Translations under genes and position numbers: made by a program | In this document: piece after piece, positions 24,228-33,696 of the stretch | Position numbering within the stretch: position 1 is the first letter of the stretch | Layout: each line of letters begins with the position of its first letter | NCBI GenBank assembly: GCA_018970785.1 | Contig: JAGWVR010000023.1 | Coordinates: forward strand, 1 to 43,574 | Direction of reading: 5' to 3' | Source: Planctomycetota bacterium | GTDB taxonomy: Bacteria; Planctomycetota; Planctomycetia; Pirellulales; UBA1268 | DNA: 43,574 bases | Notes under the pieces: model-generated | What the model was told of the DNA's origin: nothing | What the model saw: the letters and a program-made list of their open reading frames with translations, nothing else | The model's database searches: none

Positions 24228-26668
24228 AAAAGCCGAAGGTCAGCCTCAGCAAGCGGGGAATCAGTGATTTTTTCCTCAACCACGGCGAGAAACTGGTCGT
24301 CGGCCTGTTCGCGATGCTGTCGCTGGGCCTGGTGTGGGGCGGCGTCGACGCCCTGCGGACCAAGCCGGTGACGCGCGACCTGCTCCCGCAGGTGATGACC
24401 GAACAGGCGAACCGTTCCCGTGAGCACATCTCCCGGGAAAAAACTCCGCCCCCCGACACCACCAAGCGTCCGACCCTGGCGACCGTCATGGAGCCATGGC
24501 GTCAGCCGAGCATCGCTGATCGGCCACCGGCGACGGTCTTCAACCGGCCGATCATCGAGCAGCGCACCAAGCGCTCCAAGCCGGAGGTCTACCCCATCGA
24601 GCGTCTCATCGCCGTGCCCGGTCAGGCGGTGGTCGCCCTCAAGCCCGACGAAGCGGCGGCGCTCGCGGCGGCGTCGGCCGAGCCTCGCGATGACGATGGC
24701 AAGGGAAAGCGCGGTACCGGCCGCGGACGTGACAACGCTCCCGGTCGTGGCACGGGCGGCCAAGCCGACGGGGGTGCCGCCGACGGCCTCGGCGGCGGCG
24801 CCGTGGCCGGCCGCGGCGGTGGCGGTGCAGTGGCCGGCGTCCCCGGCGCCGGATCGGGTTATCCCGGGATGGCGGGCGGCTATCCGGGGGGCGAGATGGG
24901 CGGCGGAATGATGGGGGCCGGGGCGCCGGCGAATCCCGTCGGCCGCGTCGTCCCCTACTGCGTCGTTCTCGGTCTCGTGCCGTGGCTCAAGCAGACGGAA
25001 GACTTCCAGGAACGGTTCATGGCCAGCTCCCTCCCCAATCCCCAGGGGGACCAGCCGGTGTGGGCCGACTACCTCGTGGAACGTGCGGAGGTCGGGCCCG
25101 ACGGGGTTGGTCCGTGGAAAAAGATCGACCTCCGTGCCGCCTGGCGGCAGGCTGACAAGCTGTATGCCGGCATCGAACGCGATCAATTGCCGGCCGACTT
25201 CATCCTCACGCAGGAGATGGCGCCCGATCCCGACCCGTCGCGGACGACATTCGGCTACCTGACGCCGCTTCCACAGCTCGCCGGCGATGTCTGGGGCCTG
25301 ACCGCGGTCCATCCATGGTGCATCGAGACGATCCTCGAGCGCCAGGCGCGTCAGCGCGAGTGGGAGAAGGAGATGGCGGAGGCCGCCAAGGCGTCGAGCA
25401 CGGCGCTGCGCGGACAGGCGTCGGGAGGCATGCCCGGCATGCCCGGAGGGTATCCCGGCGGCGCGGCTGGAATGCCGGGCGGGTATCCGGGGGGCGCTGC
25501 CGGCGGCATTCCGGGAGGGATTCCCGGCGGCGACGGCGGCAGCATGGTGTCGGCCGATGGGGGTGGCTATCCCGGAGGGGGATCGGGCTATCCCGGCGGC
25601 GGTTCGGGGTACCCAGGGGGAGGATCCGGGTATCCAGGCGGAGGCTCGGGCTACCCGGGTGGAGCCTACCCGGGTCCTGCCGCGTCCGCGGGTGCCGGCG
25701 GCGGCATGGGGGGCGGATCGCCCCCGCGTGGCCCGCGCAGTACGAGCGTCGGGACGATGTCGGCGGGTGGCGGGGGCTCGCGCGGCGGCGGCGGAGCGCT
25801 CGGCGGCGGAGAGGCTGCCGGAGGAGTGCCGCCGTCGATGGGTGGCATGATGGGCGGAATGATGGGGCCTGGCATGGGCATGCCAGGGGCGATGGGCCCC
25901 GGGGGAGACGGTCGCCAAGCCGAGCCCACCGAGTACCGGATGTTCCGGTTCATCGACTACACCGTCGAGCCCGGCAAGTCGTACACCTACCGGGTGCGGG
26001 TTTCGGTCTTCAATCCCAACTACGACATGCCGGCGGCGCACCTCGCCGACGTCGGGCTGTCGAAGGATCTGAAGATCGCCTCCGAGGCCAGCAACGAGTC
26101 GGCCCCGGTGGCGGTGCCGCGCGGGGGCGAGCTCCTCGCCCGCACGCTCCCCTCCAAGGATGCCAAGCGGCTCAAGGGAGGCGTCGAGGTGATCCTCCTC
26201 GGCCTCGACCCCACCGATGACGAGACGACGATCGGCAGCAGTGCGCTGCGGAGCGTCATCACCGACGTCGGTGGCTTCGCCAACGTCGACAAACGGCTCA
26301 ACAAGGGGGGCGACCAGCGCGCCCGGGGCGAAGACCTCGCCACCGACGCACTGCTCGTCGACGTCCGTGGTCGCCAGGAGGAACGGAGCGACTCGAAGGT
26401 CAAGGAGCCGGCCGAGCCGTTCGATCTCCTGTTCCTCCGTTCCGATGGATCGCTGGAGTTGGTGGTCCCCGACGAGACGGTCATCCCGGTCAACCAGTTC
26501 ATCGCCACGTTGTCGGGGGAAACCGGGGCACAGTCCCCGGCGACACAGCCCGGACCGTTCGGCGGGGGATTCGGGAATCCCTACGGAGGTTCGCCGGGAA
26601 GCGGTCCGCCGGGGTCGTCACCGGGCGGTCCGCCGGGCGGCCCGTCGCGAGGGCGCGGGGGGAAGTGA
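24224..26668 (+). CDS. Bitopic membrane protein of the pilus-like cluster, with GYPGGGS repeats
   Basis: 814 aa from ATG 24224, with GGAGG nine bases upstream and a 4-nt overlap with the previous stop. A basic start (MKKPKVSLSKR) leads to one membrane helix at 23-41; the rest should be extracytoplasmic. A folded region (about 240-390) is followed by a Gly-rich section (about 400-560) with MPGG, GYPGG and five GYPGGGS-type units. Residues about 570-810 form a second folded domain (EYRMFRFIDYTVEPGKSYTY, an extended beta start, then ASNESAPVAVPRGGELL). It is placed where PilP or another pilus accessory protein would lie, but no PilP motif was recognised. The family is not known to me; the membrane role is inferred from the helix and the operon. 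Confidence 0.7.
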   Translation: MKKPKVSLSKRGISDFFLNHGEKLVVGLFAMLSLGLVWGGVDALRTKPVTRDLLPQVMTEQANRSREHISREKTPPPDTTKRPTLATVMEPWRQPSIADRPPATVFNRPIIEQRTKRSKPEVYPIERLIAVPGQAVVALKPDEAAALAAASAEPRDDDGKGKRGTGRGRDNAPGRGTGGQADGGAADGLGGGAVAGRGGGGAVAGVPGAGSGYPGMAGGYPGGEMGGGMMGAGAPANPVGRVVPYCVVLGLVPWLKQTEDFQERFMASSLPNPQGDQPVWADYLVERAEVGPDGVGPWKKIDLRAAWRQADKLYAGIERDQLPADFILTQEMAPDPDPSRTTFGYLTPLPQLAGDVWGLTAVHPWCIETILERQARQREWEKEMAEAAKASSTALRGQASGGMPGMPGGYPGGAAGMPGGYPGGAAGGIPGGIPGGDGGSMVSADGGGYPGGGSGYPGGGSGYPGGGSGYPGGGSGYPGGAYPGPAASAGAGGGMGGGSPPRGPRSTSVGTMSAGGGGSRGGGGALGGGEAAGGVPPSMGGMMGGMMGPGMGMPGAMGPGGDGRQAEPTEYRMFRFIDYTVEPGKSYTYRVRVSVFNPNYDMPAAHLADVGLSKDLKIASEASNESAPVAVPRGGELLARTLPSKDAKRLKGGVEVILLGLDPTDDETTIGSSALRSVITDVGGFANVDKRLNKGGDQRARGEDLATDALLVDVRGRQEERSDSKVKEPAEPFDLLFLRSDGSLELVVPDETVIPVNQFIATLSGETGAQSPATQPGPFGGGFGNPYGGSPGSGPPGSSPGGPPGGPSRGRGGK
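25565..25666 (+). repeat. Five 21-nt units encoding GYPGGGS
   Basis: Units begin at 25565, 25586, 25607, 25628 and 25649 (the last one shortened) and encode Gly-Tyr-Pro-Gly-Gly-Gly-Ser. Codons differ between units at many third positions (TAT/TAC, CCC/CCA/CCG, GGA/GGC/GGG/GGT, TCG/TCC) while the peptide stays constant. The repeat therefore looks maintained at protein level. A looser region of MPGG, GYPGG and IPGG motifs precedes it from about 25427. Confidence 0.9.
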
Positions 26669-26734
26669 CTCACCTTCGTCGGCCGGTGGTGCAGGGGGCG
26701 AGCGTTCGGTCAGCGGGTTCCGGAGGACTGCGTG

Positions 26735-28294
26735 ATGTCGTGCTGTGAGTGGCAAACCGGTCGTGGGAAAGGGCGGTCGGCACGGTGCCCGGCGCCGTGG
26801 ATGCTCGCGGCGGTGACGCTCGTCGCCGGCGCGGTGGGTGCCGGCCCGGCGCCCGGCCAGGAAGACGGCGCCGGCGCGGCGGCGTCGGGTATCACGCTCC
26901 CCGATCCGGCGAAGGCCCCGTGGCTCAAGTTCGAAGCGGCGATCGAGAAGTCCTACCGGGAGCCGCTCAAGCAGGGGGGGGCGTTCGAGCCGCCGGTGAA
27001 GGAATACCTTCAAAAAAACGTCGTGCCGCAACTGGCACTCGAGGACAATCGGGCGATCATCGACCGGGTGCGGAAGCGGATGCGCGATCTGCTCCTCGGC
27101 GGGATCGCCGACGACAAGTCGTTCGAGTTGGCTTCGGCAGCCGCGCTCGAGTCGATGGACGCCTTGGCCCGTGACGGCCAGGAACCGCTCGCCGTGCGCG
27201 TCAACGCGATGCTGTTCATCGGGGAGATGCGCCAAAAGGACAACCGCGAGGGGAAGGTCTGGCCGAAGGCGGCCGACGCGCTGGCGAAGGCGGCCGCCGA
27301 CCGCACGCTCCCCCCGGCCGTCCGCGTGGCCGCGATGGCGGGTCTGGCCCGGCAGGCCGACACGGCCAAGGCCGCCGGCGACGCCCGGGTGACCGAGTTC
27401 ACCCGGACGGCACGCGGCGCCCTGCAGGGGATCCTCGGCGAGAAGCCGGCGGGATCCGATGCGGTCGCCGTCGACTGGCTGGCAGCCCGGGCGCTGGCGA
27501 TGCTCCCTGGCCTGACGAAGAACACGAGCAAGGAACTGGCTGGCGCCGTGGCGGCGATCCTCGCTGACCAGTCGCGTCCGATCGACGTCCGGGTCCGGGC
27601 GGCGGCGGCCCTGGGCGCGATCGCCGGCCCGAAGTCGGAGGTCGACCCGATCGCGCAGGTGAAGACGATCCGGGCCCTGGCCGTCGAGTCGCTCGGGCAC
27701 GAACTGGCGATCGCCGACCGGCAGCGGTTCGAAGACGACTACCGTGCGATGGCGGGCGGGCGGCGCCGGTTCGCCCCCAAGCCGGTCGCCCCCGCCGCCG
27801 GGGCTGCGGCCTTCGGAGGCTACGACCCGTCGGGGGTCGGGCTCAGCGCTCCGACGCCGGGCTTTCCCAGCGGCGGCAGTTCCGGCGAGTCGGGAGCCAC
27901 GCTCGGAGGCGGTGGCTATCCCGGTCTGCCGGGGATGTCGGCCGGTCCCAACGACCCGGTGGCCGACTACGTCACCGAGCCCGCCTGCCGCCGGATCGCC
28001 TGGCGGCTGCACGCCCTGGGCGATGCCGTCGCTTCCGAGAAGGGTGTTGGCCTCGGCAGCCTGCCCGGGGCCGAGGCGGACGCCGACAAGGAACTGGCCG
28101 AACTCCTCCGCGAGCAGGCTGCGACGATCGCCGATGAGCTGACCGAGAAGTCGGTCCGCGACGCCCTGGCCGCCCTCGAAGGGAAGAAGCAGGACGCCGC
28201 CGACAGCGACACACCCGATGCCAAGCCGGGTGCGAAGCCGGCCACGAAGCCCGGCGACAACGAGCCGGACGACTCGTCCCCCTTCGGCAAGTGA
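26735..28294 (+). CDS. Secreted helical-repeat-like protein of the pilus-like cluster
   Basis: 519 aa. ATG 26735 is preferred, with GGAGG eight bases upstream; a GTG at 26732 is also possible. Residues about 20-45 form a signal peptide (APWMLAAVTLVAGAVGAGPA). Residues about 60-340 are Ala-rich helices with HEAT-like periodicity (VRVNAMLFIGEMRQ, VRVAAMAGLARQAD, VRVRAAAALGAIAG), each starting with Val-Arg-Val like a HEAT repeat. A Gly/Ser/Pro-rich stretch (GGYPGLPGMSAG) follows, then a helical region and a polar Lys/Asp/Pro tail. It lies 66 nt after the previous gene, on the same strand, and shares its composition, so it probably belongs to the same complex. Function unknown. Confidence 0.7.
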   Translation: MSCCEWQTGRGKGRSARCPAPWMLAAVTLVAGAVGAGPAPGQEDGAGAAASGITLPDPAKAPWLKFEAAIEKSYREPLKQGGAFEPPVKEYLQKNVVPQLALEDNRAIIDRVRKRMRDLLLGGIADDKSFELASAAALESMDALARDGQEPLAVRVNAMLFIGEMRQKDNREGKVWPKAADALAKAAADRTLPPAVRVAAMAGLARQADTAKAAGDARVTEFTRTARGALQGILGEKPAGSDAVAVDWLAARALAMLPGLTKNTSKELAGAVAAILADQSRPIDVRVRAAAALGAIAGPKSEVDPIAQVKTIRALAVESLGHELAIADRQRFEDDYRAMAGGRRRFAPKPVAPAAGAAAFGGYDPSGVGLSAPTPGFPSGGSSGESGATLGGGGYPGLPGMSAGPNDPVADYVTEPACRRIAWRLHALGDAVASEKGVGLGSLPGAEADADKELAELLREQAATIADELTEKSVRDALAALEGKKQDAADSDTPDAKPGAKPATKPGDNEPDDSSPFGK

Positions 28295-28354
28295 CGCCCA
28301 CCTTCCGCGGCACGGTCCTCGAGCCGGGTCGCGGAGCCACAGCCTTGGCGGCGA

Positions 28355-30127
28355 TCAGCGCTTGATCAGGTCGCGGACCGTCATCCCCGACGGGATCATC
28401 GGCAGCACGTGCTCCTGGTAGGGCACCTGGACGTCGAGGAGCGCGGGTCCCGGGGCGTCGATCAGCCGGCGCAGGGCACCGTCGAGATCGGCCTTGGCGG
28501 CGATCGACTCCGACTGCCAGCCGAAACCGCGGGCGATGGCCACGAAGTCCGGGTAGCGCGACTCCGGCGAGATCCCGTCCCCCTGGCCGGCCGCCTCCGG
28601 ATGGTCGACCGGGCCAAGGTAGGTGTGGGCCCGGTTGCCCTTGAAGAACCGATCCTCCCACTGGACGACCATCCCGAGGTGCTGATTGTTGAGGAGCAGC
28701 ACCTTGACGGGGATGTTCTCGCACACGCAGGTCGCCAGTTCCTGGATGTTCATCAGGATGCTGCCGTCGCCGTCGATGTCGACGACCAGCGCCCCGGGGC
28801 GGGCCACCTTGGCCCCCATCGCCGCGGGCAGACCGAATCCCATCGTCCCCAGGCCGCTCGACGAGAGCCAGGTCCGGGGCTCGCGGAACGTGAAAAACTG
28901 GGCCGCCCACATCTGGTGCTGACCGACGCCGACGGCGACGACCGTCTCCCGGTCGGCCGTCAGCCGCGACAGCGCGGCGATCGCCTCCTGGGCGAGGATC
29001 CCGGGGTAGGAGGTGTCGAAAGCGAACGGATCGGCCCGCTTCCACTCGGCGATCCGTTCGTACCACGGCTCGAGGCCCGCTGCCGGCGGCTCGACGATCT
29101 TGTTGAGGGCGTGGAGGGCGTCCTCGACGTCGGCCACGATCGGCACGTGGACGAGCTTGTTCTTGTTGATCTCCGACGGGTCGATGTCGATGTGGACGAT
29201 GAACCCGTGCTGGGCGAACTCGGCGACCTTGCCGGTGACACGGTCGTCGAAGCGGACGCCGATGGCGATCAGCAGATCGGCCTCGTCGACGGCGTAGTTG
29301 GCATACACGCTGCCGTGCATTCCCAGCATGTCGAGCGACAGCGGATGGTCGCCGGGAAACGCCCCCAGGCCCATCAGCGTCATCGTCACCGGGATCCCCG
29401 TCTTGCGCACCAGTTCGCGCAGCTCGTCGGAGGCGTTCCCCGTGATCACGCCGCCACCGGCGTAGATCACCGGCCGCTTCGCGCGCTTGATCGCGGCGGC
29501 GACCTGGGCGATCTGTTCCGGGTGGGGAGGGCGCGGTGACGGCCGGTAGCCCGGCAGGTTCAGCGGCGCGTCGTAATCGGGCACGATCTGCGCGACCTGG
29601 ATGTTCTTCGGCAGGTCGACCAGCACCGGGCCCGGACGACCCGTCGTGGCGACGTGGAACGCCTCGCGCATCACCCGGGCGATATCGGCCGGATCGGTGA
29701 CGAGGTAGTGGTGCTTGGTGATCCCGCGGCAGACCTCGACGATCGGCGTTTCCTGAAAGGCATCGGTGCCGATGACGCTGGTGCCGACCTGGCCGGTGAG
29801 GGCAACCAGCGGCACGCTGTCCATCCGGGCATCGGCGATCGCGGTGACGAGGTTGAGGGCGCCGGGGCCGCTGGTGGCCATGCACACGCCCGGCTTGCCC
29901 GTGGTCCGCGCGTAGCCCTGGGCGGCGAACGCCCCCCCTTGCTCGTGGCGAGGCAGGATCGTGCGCAGCCGGTCGGCCGCCCGGGTCAGGGCCTGGTGCA
30001 GCGGCATGCTCGCGCCGCCGGGGTAGGCGAACACGACCTCGACGCCGTGGCGGATCAACGACTCGACCACCACGTCGGCGCCGGTGACGAATGCCTCGGA
30101 CGAGCGGGGGCGGGAAGCCGTGGACAT
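28355..30127 (-). CDS. ilvB: Acetolactate synthase, large (catalytic) subunit
   Basis: 590 aa from ATG 30127 (MSTASRP), the usual family length; the frame is open further upstream but without conserved sequence. [15 protein letters not shown] (33-47) and [14 protein letters not shown] (61-74, with catalytic Glu62) form the thiamine-pyrophosphate activation site. TSGPGALNL (85-93) and TDAFQE (121-126) are family blocks, and DGDGSILMN near residue 448 binds the diphosphate through magnesium. It condenses two pyruvates, or pyruvate with 2-oxobutyrate, in branched-chain amino acid synthesis. No ilvN regulatory subunit gene is adjacent. The gene runs divergently from mfd, and the 188-nt spacer has an AT-rich patch (30170-30188) that may hold its promoter. 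Confidence 0.95.
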   Translation of the reverse strand: MSTASRPRSSEAFVTGADVVVESLIRHGVEVVFAYPGGASMPLHQALTRAADRLRTILPRHEQGGAFAAQGYARTTGKPGVCMATSGPGALNLVTAIADARMDSVPLVALTGQVGTSVIGTDAFQETPIVEVCRGITKHHYLVTDPADIARVMREAFHVATTGRPGPVLVDLPKNIQVAQIVPDYDAPLNLPGYRPSPRPPHPEQIAQVAAAIKRAKRPVIYAGGGVITGNASDELRELVRKTGIPVTMTLMGLGAFPGDHPLSLDMLGMHGSVYANYAVDEADLLIAIGVRFDDRVTGKVAEFAQHGFIVHIDIDPSEINKNKLVHVPIVADVEDALHALNKIVEPPAAGLEPWYERIAEWKRADPFAFDTSYPGILAQEAIAALSRLTADRETVVAVGVGQHQMWAAQFFTFREPRTWLSSSGLGTMGFGLPAAMGAKVARPGALVVDIDGDGSILMNIQELATCVCENIPVKVLLLNNQHLGMVVQWEDRFFKGNRAHTYLGPVDHPEAAGQGDGISPESRYPDFVAIARGFGWQSESIAAKADLDGALRRLIDAPGPALLDVQVPYQEHVLPMIPSGMTVRDLIKR

Positions 30128-30303
30128 GGCAGCAGATTCCGGTGGGAAACGGGGCGGGTGCGACCGACCCATCAAAAATACACGATAACGACCCCCTCGC
30201 ATCCGCTTTGCCGCCGCCGGCGGTTCCGCAGCGGGCTTCCGGCGACGCGGGGCGCCGACACCGCTGCCCGGCACCTGACCGGTGGCGCAACCGGTGCCGC
30301 TGC

Positions 30304-30309
30304 TACACT
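30304..30309 (+). promoter_or_regulatory. -10-like box directly before mfd (possible leaderless start)
   Basis: TACACT ends 6 nt before the mfd GTG at 30316, so transcription would begin at or next to the start codon. There is no Shine-Dalgarno sequence between box and start. The -35 region is weak; no hexamer close to TTGACA lies 16-18 nt upstream. Confidence 0.45.
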
Positions 30310-30315
30310 TTCCCC

Positions 30316-33300
30316 GTGCCCGCGCGGAAAGCCCCATCGCCAGCCGGGCGATTGACCGGTCTGGCTGCCACGCTCGCTTCGCACAGCGGGTTCGCCGACG
30401 TGATCGCCAGCCTCCGCGAGGGGCACGGAGGAACCGTCGGCGGAACCTGGGGATCGGCCTCCGCGCTGACCGCGGCAGCCCTGGCGGAGGCCCTCGCCGC
30501 CACGCCGCGGGCCGAGCCGGGTGTGCTCGTCGTCGTCACCCCCCATGCCGCCGACGCCGAAGCGCTGGTCGACGACCTGGCGCTGTTCACGGCCGCGGGC
30601 ACCGCCTCGCTTCCGGCACTCGACGATCCGACCGGTGATGCGGGTGCCGATCCGGCGGCGGCGGCCCGGGTGGCGGTGGTCAGGCGGCTTGCCGGCCCAG
30701 CGGCGTCCCGGCCCCGGATCCTCGTCGTGCCCGTCCAGGCGCTGCTGACTCCGCTCCCCGATCCGCGCGCGATCGCGGCGAGCACCCGGAGCCTGGAGCC
30801 GGGGGGGCGGCTCGACCCGGCCGAGCTCGCCGACTGGCTCGTCGCCCGTGGCTGGGAAGCCGCCGATGCCGTCGATTCGCCGGGCTCGTTCGCACGCCGC
30901 GGTGGAATCGTGGACCTGTTCGCCCCCGACTGGGAGCGACCGGTGCGCGTCGAGTTGTTCGGCGACGAGATCGAGTCGCTGCGGACGTTCGACACCGTCT
31001 CGCAGCGGAGCGTCGCGGCGCTCGAGCGGATCGATCTGACGGCGCTCGCCGCCGGGGACGGTGGCGAAGCGGTGCGCCGCGCCGAATTGGCCGACATCGT
31101 CCCGGCGGCATCGTGGTGGGTGATCGTCGAGCCGGCCGACGTGACCGCCGAGGCGCGGCGGGCGGCGGAGCGATCGCCCGGCGTGCTGGCGGGCCCCGAG
31201 GAGGTGTTCCGGCGGATCTACCGGTTTCCCTCGGTGACGTTCGCCGCGATCGCACCGGCGAGCATGGAGGCGACCGCGACGCTCGCCGTCGAGAGCGTCG
31301 AGCGGTTCACCGGCGTCCTCGACCGGGTGCGCGACGAATTGGAGACGGTCGGCCGTGACCAGGAGGTGTGGATCGTGGTCCCGGCGGCCGCGGAGGAGGA
31401 GCGGCTGCGCGAGCTGTTCGCGGCCACCGCACCGGCCCGGGAGGGGCGTCTGCACTTCGCCCGCGGTCGGCTCCAGGCCGGTTTCCGCCTCGTGCCCGAG
31501 AAGCTGGTGCTGATCTCGGCGGCGGAGCTGTTCCGCCGCGAGGACGTCGCCGCGCGCCCGGTGCGCCAGCGATTGTCACGCGCGATCGACACCTTCCTCG
31601 ACCTCCACGACGGCGATTTCATCGTCCACGTCGCCCACGGGATCGGCCGCTACCGCGGCCTCAAGCTGCTCGAGCAGCACGGCCGGACCGAGGAATTCCT
31701 CGACCTCGAGTTCGCCGAGGGCACGCGGATCTACGTGCCGGCGTCGTGCATCGAGCTGGTGCAGAAGTACGTCGGCGGCACGCGCCTGGCGCCGAAGCTG
31801 TCGCGCGTCGGCACGGCGGCCTGGGAGCGGCAGAAGCAGGCCGTGCGCGACGCCGTTGCCGACATGGCCGCCGACATGATCCAGCTCCAGGCGCGGCGGG
31901 CCAGCCGGCCGGGGATCGCCTTCCCCCCCGAGACCCCCTGGCAGCGCGCGTTCGCGGAGTCGTTTCCCTTCGACCCGACCCCCGACCAGACCACCGCGGC
32001 CGCGGCGATCGCCGCCGACATGGAGGCGACGCGGCCGATGGACCGCCTCCTCTGCGGCGACGTCGGCTTCGGCAAGACGGAGCTGGCGATGCGCGCCGCC
32101 TTCAAGGCGGTCGAGGCCGGCTACCAGGTCGCCGTGCTGGTGCCGACCACCGTCCTCGCCGAGCAGCACCGGCGCAGTTTCGTCGCCCGGTTCTCCGAAT
32201 ACCCGTTCACGATCCGCAGCCTGTCGCGATTCGCCACGCCGGCGGAGGAGCGCGAGATCCTCGAGGGGCTCGCCCGGGGCGGCGTCGACATCGTCGTCGG
32301 CACCCATCGTCTCGCCCAGGCCGACATCGCGTTCCACAACCTCGGGCTGCTGGTGGTCGACGAGGAGCAGCGTTTCGGGGTCGACGTCAAGGAGCGGCTC
32401 AAGGCGCTGCGCGCGAGCATCGACGTGCTGACGATGACCGCCACCCCGATCCCGCGGACGCTCCACATGTCGATGCTGGGGATCCGCGACATCTCCAGCC
32501 TGGCGACGCCCCCGGCCAACCGGATCGCGGTCGAGACCCGCGTCAGCCGCTGGGACGAGGCCCTGATCCGCCACGCGATCCAGCGCGAGCTGACGCGCGG
32601 GGGCCAGGTGTATTTCGTCCACAACCGGATCCACGACATCCACGAGGTCGCCCACCGGCTGGCGCGGATCGTGCCCGACGTCCGGATCGGGATCGGCCAT
32701 GGGAGGCTTTCGGAAACCGAGCTCGAGGAGGTGATGGTCGATTTCGTCGCCGGGCGCACCGAGATCCTCCTGGCGACGACGATCATCGAGAGCGGGCTCG
32801 ACATCCCGGCCGCCAACACGATGTTCATCGACGAGGCCGATGGCTACGGGCTCGCCGATCTCCACCAGCTCCGCGGCCGGGTCGGCCGGTCGCACCACCG
32901 CGCCTACTGCTACCTGCTCGTCGACGAGACGGCCCGGCTGACCTCGGCCGCGACGCGGCGTCTGCGGGCGATCCAGGAGTTTTCCAGCATGGGCGCCGGC
33001 TTCTCGCTGGCGATGCGCGACCTCGAGATCCGCGGTGCCGGAAACCTCCTCGGCACCCAGCAGAGCGGCCACATCGCCACGGTCGGCTACGAGCTCTACT
33101 GCCGGCTCCTCGAGCAGGCCGTGCGCCGCCTCAAGGGGATGCCGACGGCGGAGCCACCGGCGGTGGCCGTCGACCTGCCGGGGAGCGCGTGGCTGGCGCG
33201 CGAGTACATCCCCGACTACCGCTCCAAGCTCGACGTCTACCGCAGGCTGTCGCGGGCCACCGGCGCGGGAGAGGTCGACGACCTGGGCGCCGAGCTGGTC

Positions 33301-33696
33301 GACCGGTTCGGCCCCCTCCCGGAGCCGGCGCTGCGCCTGCTCGACTTCGCCCGGCTGCGGATCGCGGCCGCTGCCCAGGGGATCGACGGGGTCGGCATCG
33401 AGGCGGGAATGGTGGTTCTCCGGCACCACGACCGCCGCGCCTTGGAGCGGCTCCGCGCGACCGGCCGCGGGGCTGCCAAACGCCTCCGTCTGGTGGACGA
33501 GCGAACCGCCTATCTTCCCCTCGACCCGGAGCTGATGCAGTCGCCCGATCTGCTCCTGGCGGCGATCCGCGCGGCCTTGCGGACCGATCCTCCCGCTTCC
33601 TATAGTCCGCCCCCTTCCGGCGAACCGGCTCCGCGCCAGCCCCGCGCGGCGCCGTTGTCAGGGCGGGTGCGTCCACGCAAGGATCCGGCTCCATGA
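30316..33696 (+). CDS. mfd: Transcription-repair coupling factor Mfd
   Basis: 1126 aa from GTG 30316, matching the family length of about 1100-1180. The first 350 residues form the UvrB-like module that recruits UvrA. The RNA-polymerase-interacting CarD-like domain begins near 433 ([20 protein letters not shown]). The translocase follows: Walker [10 protein letters not shown] (about 580-588), DEEQ box (682-685), [11 protein letters not shown], and [17 protein letters not shown] as motif VI with the TRG region. The C-terminus holds the UvrA-masking domain ([20 protein letters not shown]). It removes stalled RNA polymerase at DNA lesions and recruits excision repair. A -10 box sits right before the GTG. 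The stop overlaps the ATG of the following isomerase gene by 4 nt. Confidence 0.96.
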   Translation: MPARKAPSPAGRLTGLAATLASHSGFADVIASLREGHGGTVGGTWGSASALTAAALAEALAATPRAEPGVLVVVTPHAADAEALVDDLALFTAAGTASLPALDDPTGDAGADPAAAARVAVVRRLAGPAASRPRILVVPVQALLTPLPDPRAIAASTRSLEPGGRLDPAELADWLVARGWEAADAVDSPGSFARRGGIVDLFAPDWERPVRVELFGDEIESLRTFDTVSQRSVAALERIDLTALAAGDGGEAVRRAELADIVPAASWWVIVEPADVTAEARRAAERSPGVLAGPEEVFRRIYRFPSVTFAAIAPASMEATATLAVESVERFTGVLDRVRDELETVGRDQEVWIVVPAAAEEERLRELFAATAPAREGRLHFARGRLQAGFRLVPEKLVLISAAELFRREDVAARPVRQRLSRAIDTFLDLHDGDFIVHVAHGIGRYRGLKLLEQHGRTEEFLDLEFAEGTRIYVPASCIELVQKYVGGTRLAPKLSRVGTAAWERQKQAVRDAVADMAADMIQLQARRASRPGIAFPPETPWQRAFAESFPFDPTPDQTTAAAAIAADMEATRPMDRLLCGDVGFGKTELAMRAAFKAVEAGYQVAVLVPTTVLAEQHRRSFVARFSEYPFTIRSLSRFATPAEEREILEGLARGGVDIVVGTHRLAQADIAFHNLGLLVVDEEQRFGVDVKERLKALRASIDVLTMTATPIPRTLHMSMLGIRDISSLATPPANRIAVETRVSRWDEALIRHAIQRELTRGGQVYFVHNRIHDIHEVAHRLARIVPDVRIGIGHGRLSETELEEVMVDFVAGRTEILLATTIIESGLDIPAANTMFIDEADGYGLADLHQLRGRVGRSHHRAYCYLLVDETARLTSAATRRLRAIQEFSSMGAGFSLAMRDLEIRGAGNLLGTQQSGHIATVGYELYCRLLEQAVRRLKGMPTAEPPAVAVDLPGSAWLAREYIPDYRSKLDVYRRLSRATGAGEVDDLGAELVDRFGPLPEPALRLLDFARLRIAAAAQGIDGVGIEAGMVVLRHHDRRALERLRATGRGAAKRLRLVDERTAYLPLDPELMQSPDLLLAAIRAALRTDPPASYSPPPSGEPAPRQPRAAPLSGRVRPRKDPAP
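33577..33606 (+). promoter_or_regulatory. Sigma-70-like promoter inside the 3' end of mfd
   Basis: TTGCGG at 33577-33582 and TATAGT at 33601-33606 are 18 nt apart. The -10 box matches five of six consensus bases. Transcription from here would give the isomerase gene (ATG 33693) its own leader of about 80 nt, allowing expression independent of mfd. Confidence 0.55.

Noticed and set aside
25427-25666. Regularly spaced repeats that could suggest a CRISPR array
   Set aside because: Units are contiguous, in frame, and encode GYPGG-type peptides; there are no spacers and no cas genes.
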